Shown here one piece after another: positions 63,241 through 64,000 of a stretch of DNA of 64,000 bases. Location of the stretch: positions 558,001-622,000 of the forward strand of contig NZ_CP128233.1 of NCBI RefSeq assembly GCF_030344915.1, written 5' to 3'. Made by a program: the position numbers and the translations under genes. Position 1 is the stretch's first letter, and each line of letters begins with the position of its first letter. The notes under the pieces were generated by a model. That model was not told the DNA's origin. It searched no databases and was given only the letters and a program-made list of their open reading frames with translations. The DNA is from Neopusillimonas aromaticivorans. GTDB lineage: Bacteria > Pseudomonadota > Gammaproteobacteria > Burkholderiales > Burkholderiaceae_B.

Positions 63241-64000
63241 ATGGCCGCCACCCCACTCGTTACACTGACCCGACTGCAATTGGCCTATGGCCACCATCCC
63301 TTGCTCGACAATGCCGATCTGACCATCGCTACCCATGAGCGCGTGGGTCTAATCGGGCGCAATGGTGCGGGCAAGTCATCACTGCTCAAGCTGATTGACG
63401 GTCGAACCTTACCCGATGACGGCGAAGTCATGCGGGTTGGCGGATTAAAAATAGCCACTGTCGAACAAGAGCCCGACCTGCCTCCCGACCAAACTGTCCT
63501 TGAAGTCCTGAGCGGTAATTTCACTGAGCACGAAGACTGGTCACGCCCGGCCAGGGCCCAGGCACTGATTGATGAGCTGGGTCTTGAGCCGAACGCCCTG
63601 ATCGACGGCTTGTCGGGGGGACCCGCAAGCGGGTAGCGCTGGCCAGCGCTCTGGCCGACGAACCCGATCTGCTGTTGCTCGATGAACCGACCAACCACCT
63701 TGACTTCACTGGTATCGGATGGCTTGAACAACGTCTGCAACAGGCGCGCTGCTCTGTGATCCTCATTACGCACGACCGCCGCTTTCTTGACGCCGTTGCC
63801 ACCCGGATCGTCGAACTGGATCGCGGAAAACTGTTCAGCTTCCCGGGCAATTTCAGTCAGTGGCAGCAGCGCAAAGCCGAATGGCTTGAAGCCGAGAAAG
63901 CGCAAAATGCCAAGTTCGACAAGGTGCTTGCCCAGGAGGAGATCTGGATTCGAAAAGGGGTTGAAGCACGCCGCACACGCAACGAAGGCCGCGTGCTCCG
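63241..64000 (+). CDS. uup: ABC-F family ATPase, Uup-like (one frameshift; continues past window)
   Basis: Soluble twin ABC ATPase acting on ribosomes or stalled structures; no membrane domain. The first ABC unit is complete: Walker A LIGRNGAGKSSLLKLIDG, signature LSGG, Walker B LLLLDEPTNHLDF and switch His in ILITHDRRFL. The linker KAEWLEAEKAQNAKFDKVLAQEEIWIRKGVEARRTRNEGR is the charged arm typical of Uup. The G6 run 63615-63620 lies inside the LSGG region; one G restores LSGGTRKRVALASALAD. The second ABC unit lies beyond the window. Start is ATG 63241. Confidence 0.9.

Noticed and set aside
1..64000. CRISPR arrays, insertion sequences, prophage, toxin-antitoxin or other defence modules
   Set aside because: No spaced direct repeats, transposase, phage structural or defence-type domains were seen. 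Gene content is core housekeeping throughout.
1..64000. Programmed frameshifting or recoding as explanation of the many frame breaks
   Set aside because: Breaks need insertions of one or two bases at unrelated sites without shared slippery heptamers or downstream structures, and occur in dozens of unrelated genes.

Overview
The window reads as a contiguous piece of a betaproteobacterial chromosome, most likely Burkholderiales, family Alcaligenaceae (Bordetella relatives). The signs are dense GC-rich housekeeping genes, a complete mraZ-to-lpxC division and cell-wall cluster in canonical order, a fused MurE-MurF ligase as known from Bordetella, alpha2beta2 glycyl-tRNA synthetase (glyQS), an lptD-surA-rsmA block, and a MutL with the endonuclease motif typical of bacteria lacking MutH. 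The genus is inference; no 16S rRNA gene is present.

Layout. 1-5.4 kb: a RecB/AddB-like nuclease (minus, cut by the window edge), divergent xerD, a membrane diguanylate cyclase and a small secreted protein. 5.5-14.5 kb: tRNA-Arg(CCU), then tsaE-amiC-mutL-miaA, purM (minus), hda-pcnB-folK. 14.5-24 kb: class I fumarase and a crotonase (minus), then glyQ-glyS-gmhB-plsC-metallohydrolase-gloA and a SpmA/SpmB-type membrane protein. 24-31.4 kb: rsmA-surA-lptD (minus), divergent from amgK-murU and a coiled-coil membrane protein. 31.4-36 kb: tRNA-Lys(UUU), a GH31 glycosidase and an MnmC-like protein (minus). 36-40 kb: suhB, an M20 amidohydrolase, mgtE, then a palindromic intergenic element. 40-62.6 kb: secA, an M23 peptidase, dciA (plus) and the whole dcw cluster on the minus strand (lpxC, ftsZ, ftsA, ftsQ, ddlB, murC, murG, ftsW, murD, mraY, murE-murF, ftsI, ftsL, rsmH, mraZ). 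62.7-64 kb: RNase P RNA and the start of an ABC-F ATPase (uup).

The genes converge on envelope biogenesis. The dcw cluster makes and inserts peptidoglycan precursors and builds the divisome. LpxC, LptD, SurA and GmhB serve lipopolysaccharide and outer-membrane assembly. AmiC and the M23 protein split septal wall, and AmgK-MurU returns recovered MurNAc to UDP-MurNAc.

The most striking property is technical. About three quarters of the protein genes, including indispensable ones (secA, ftsZ, ftsA, ftsW, murG, mraY, glyS, lptD), are broken by small indels, mostly at C/G runs, and nearly all are restored by adding one or two bases. I read this as homopolymer under-calling in the assembly, not gene decay. 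I therefore annotate full-length genes and state each break. Two apparent fusions (AmiC-MutL and MurF-MraY) are products of these indels; MurE-MurF appears genuine. I found no prophage, insertion sequence, CRISPR array or defence system, and nothing I can defend as a new biological system.
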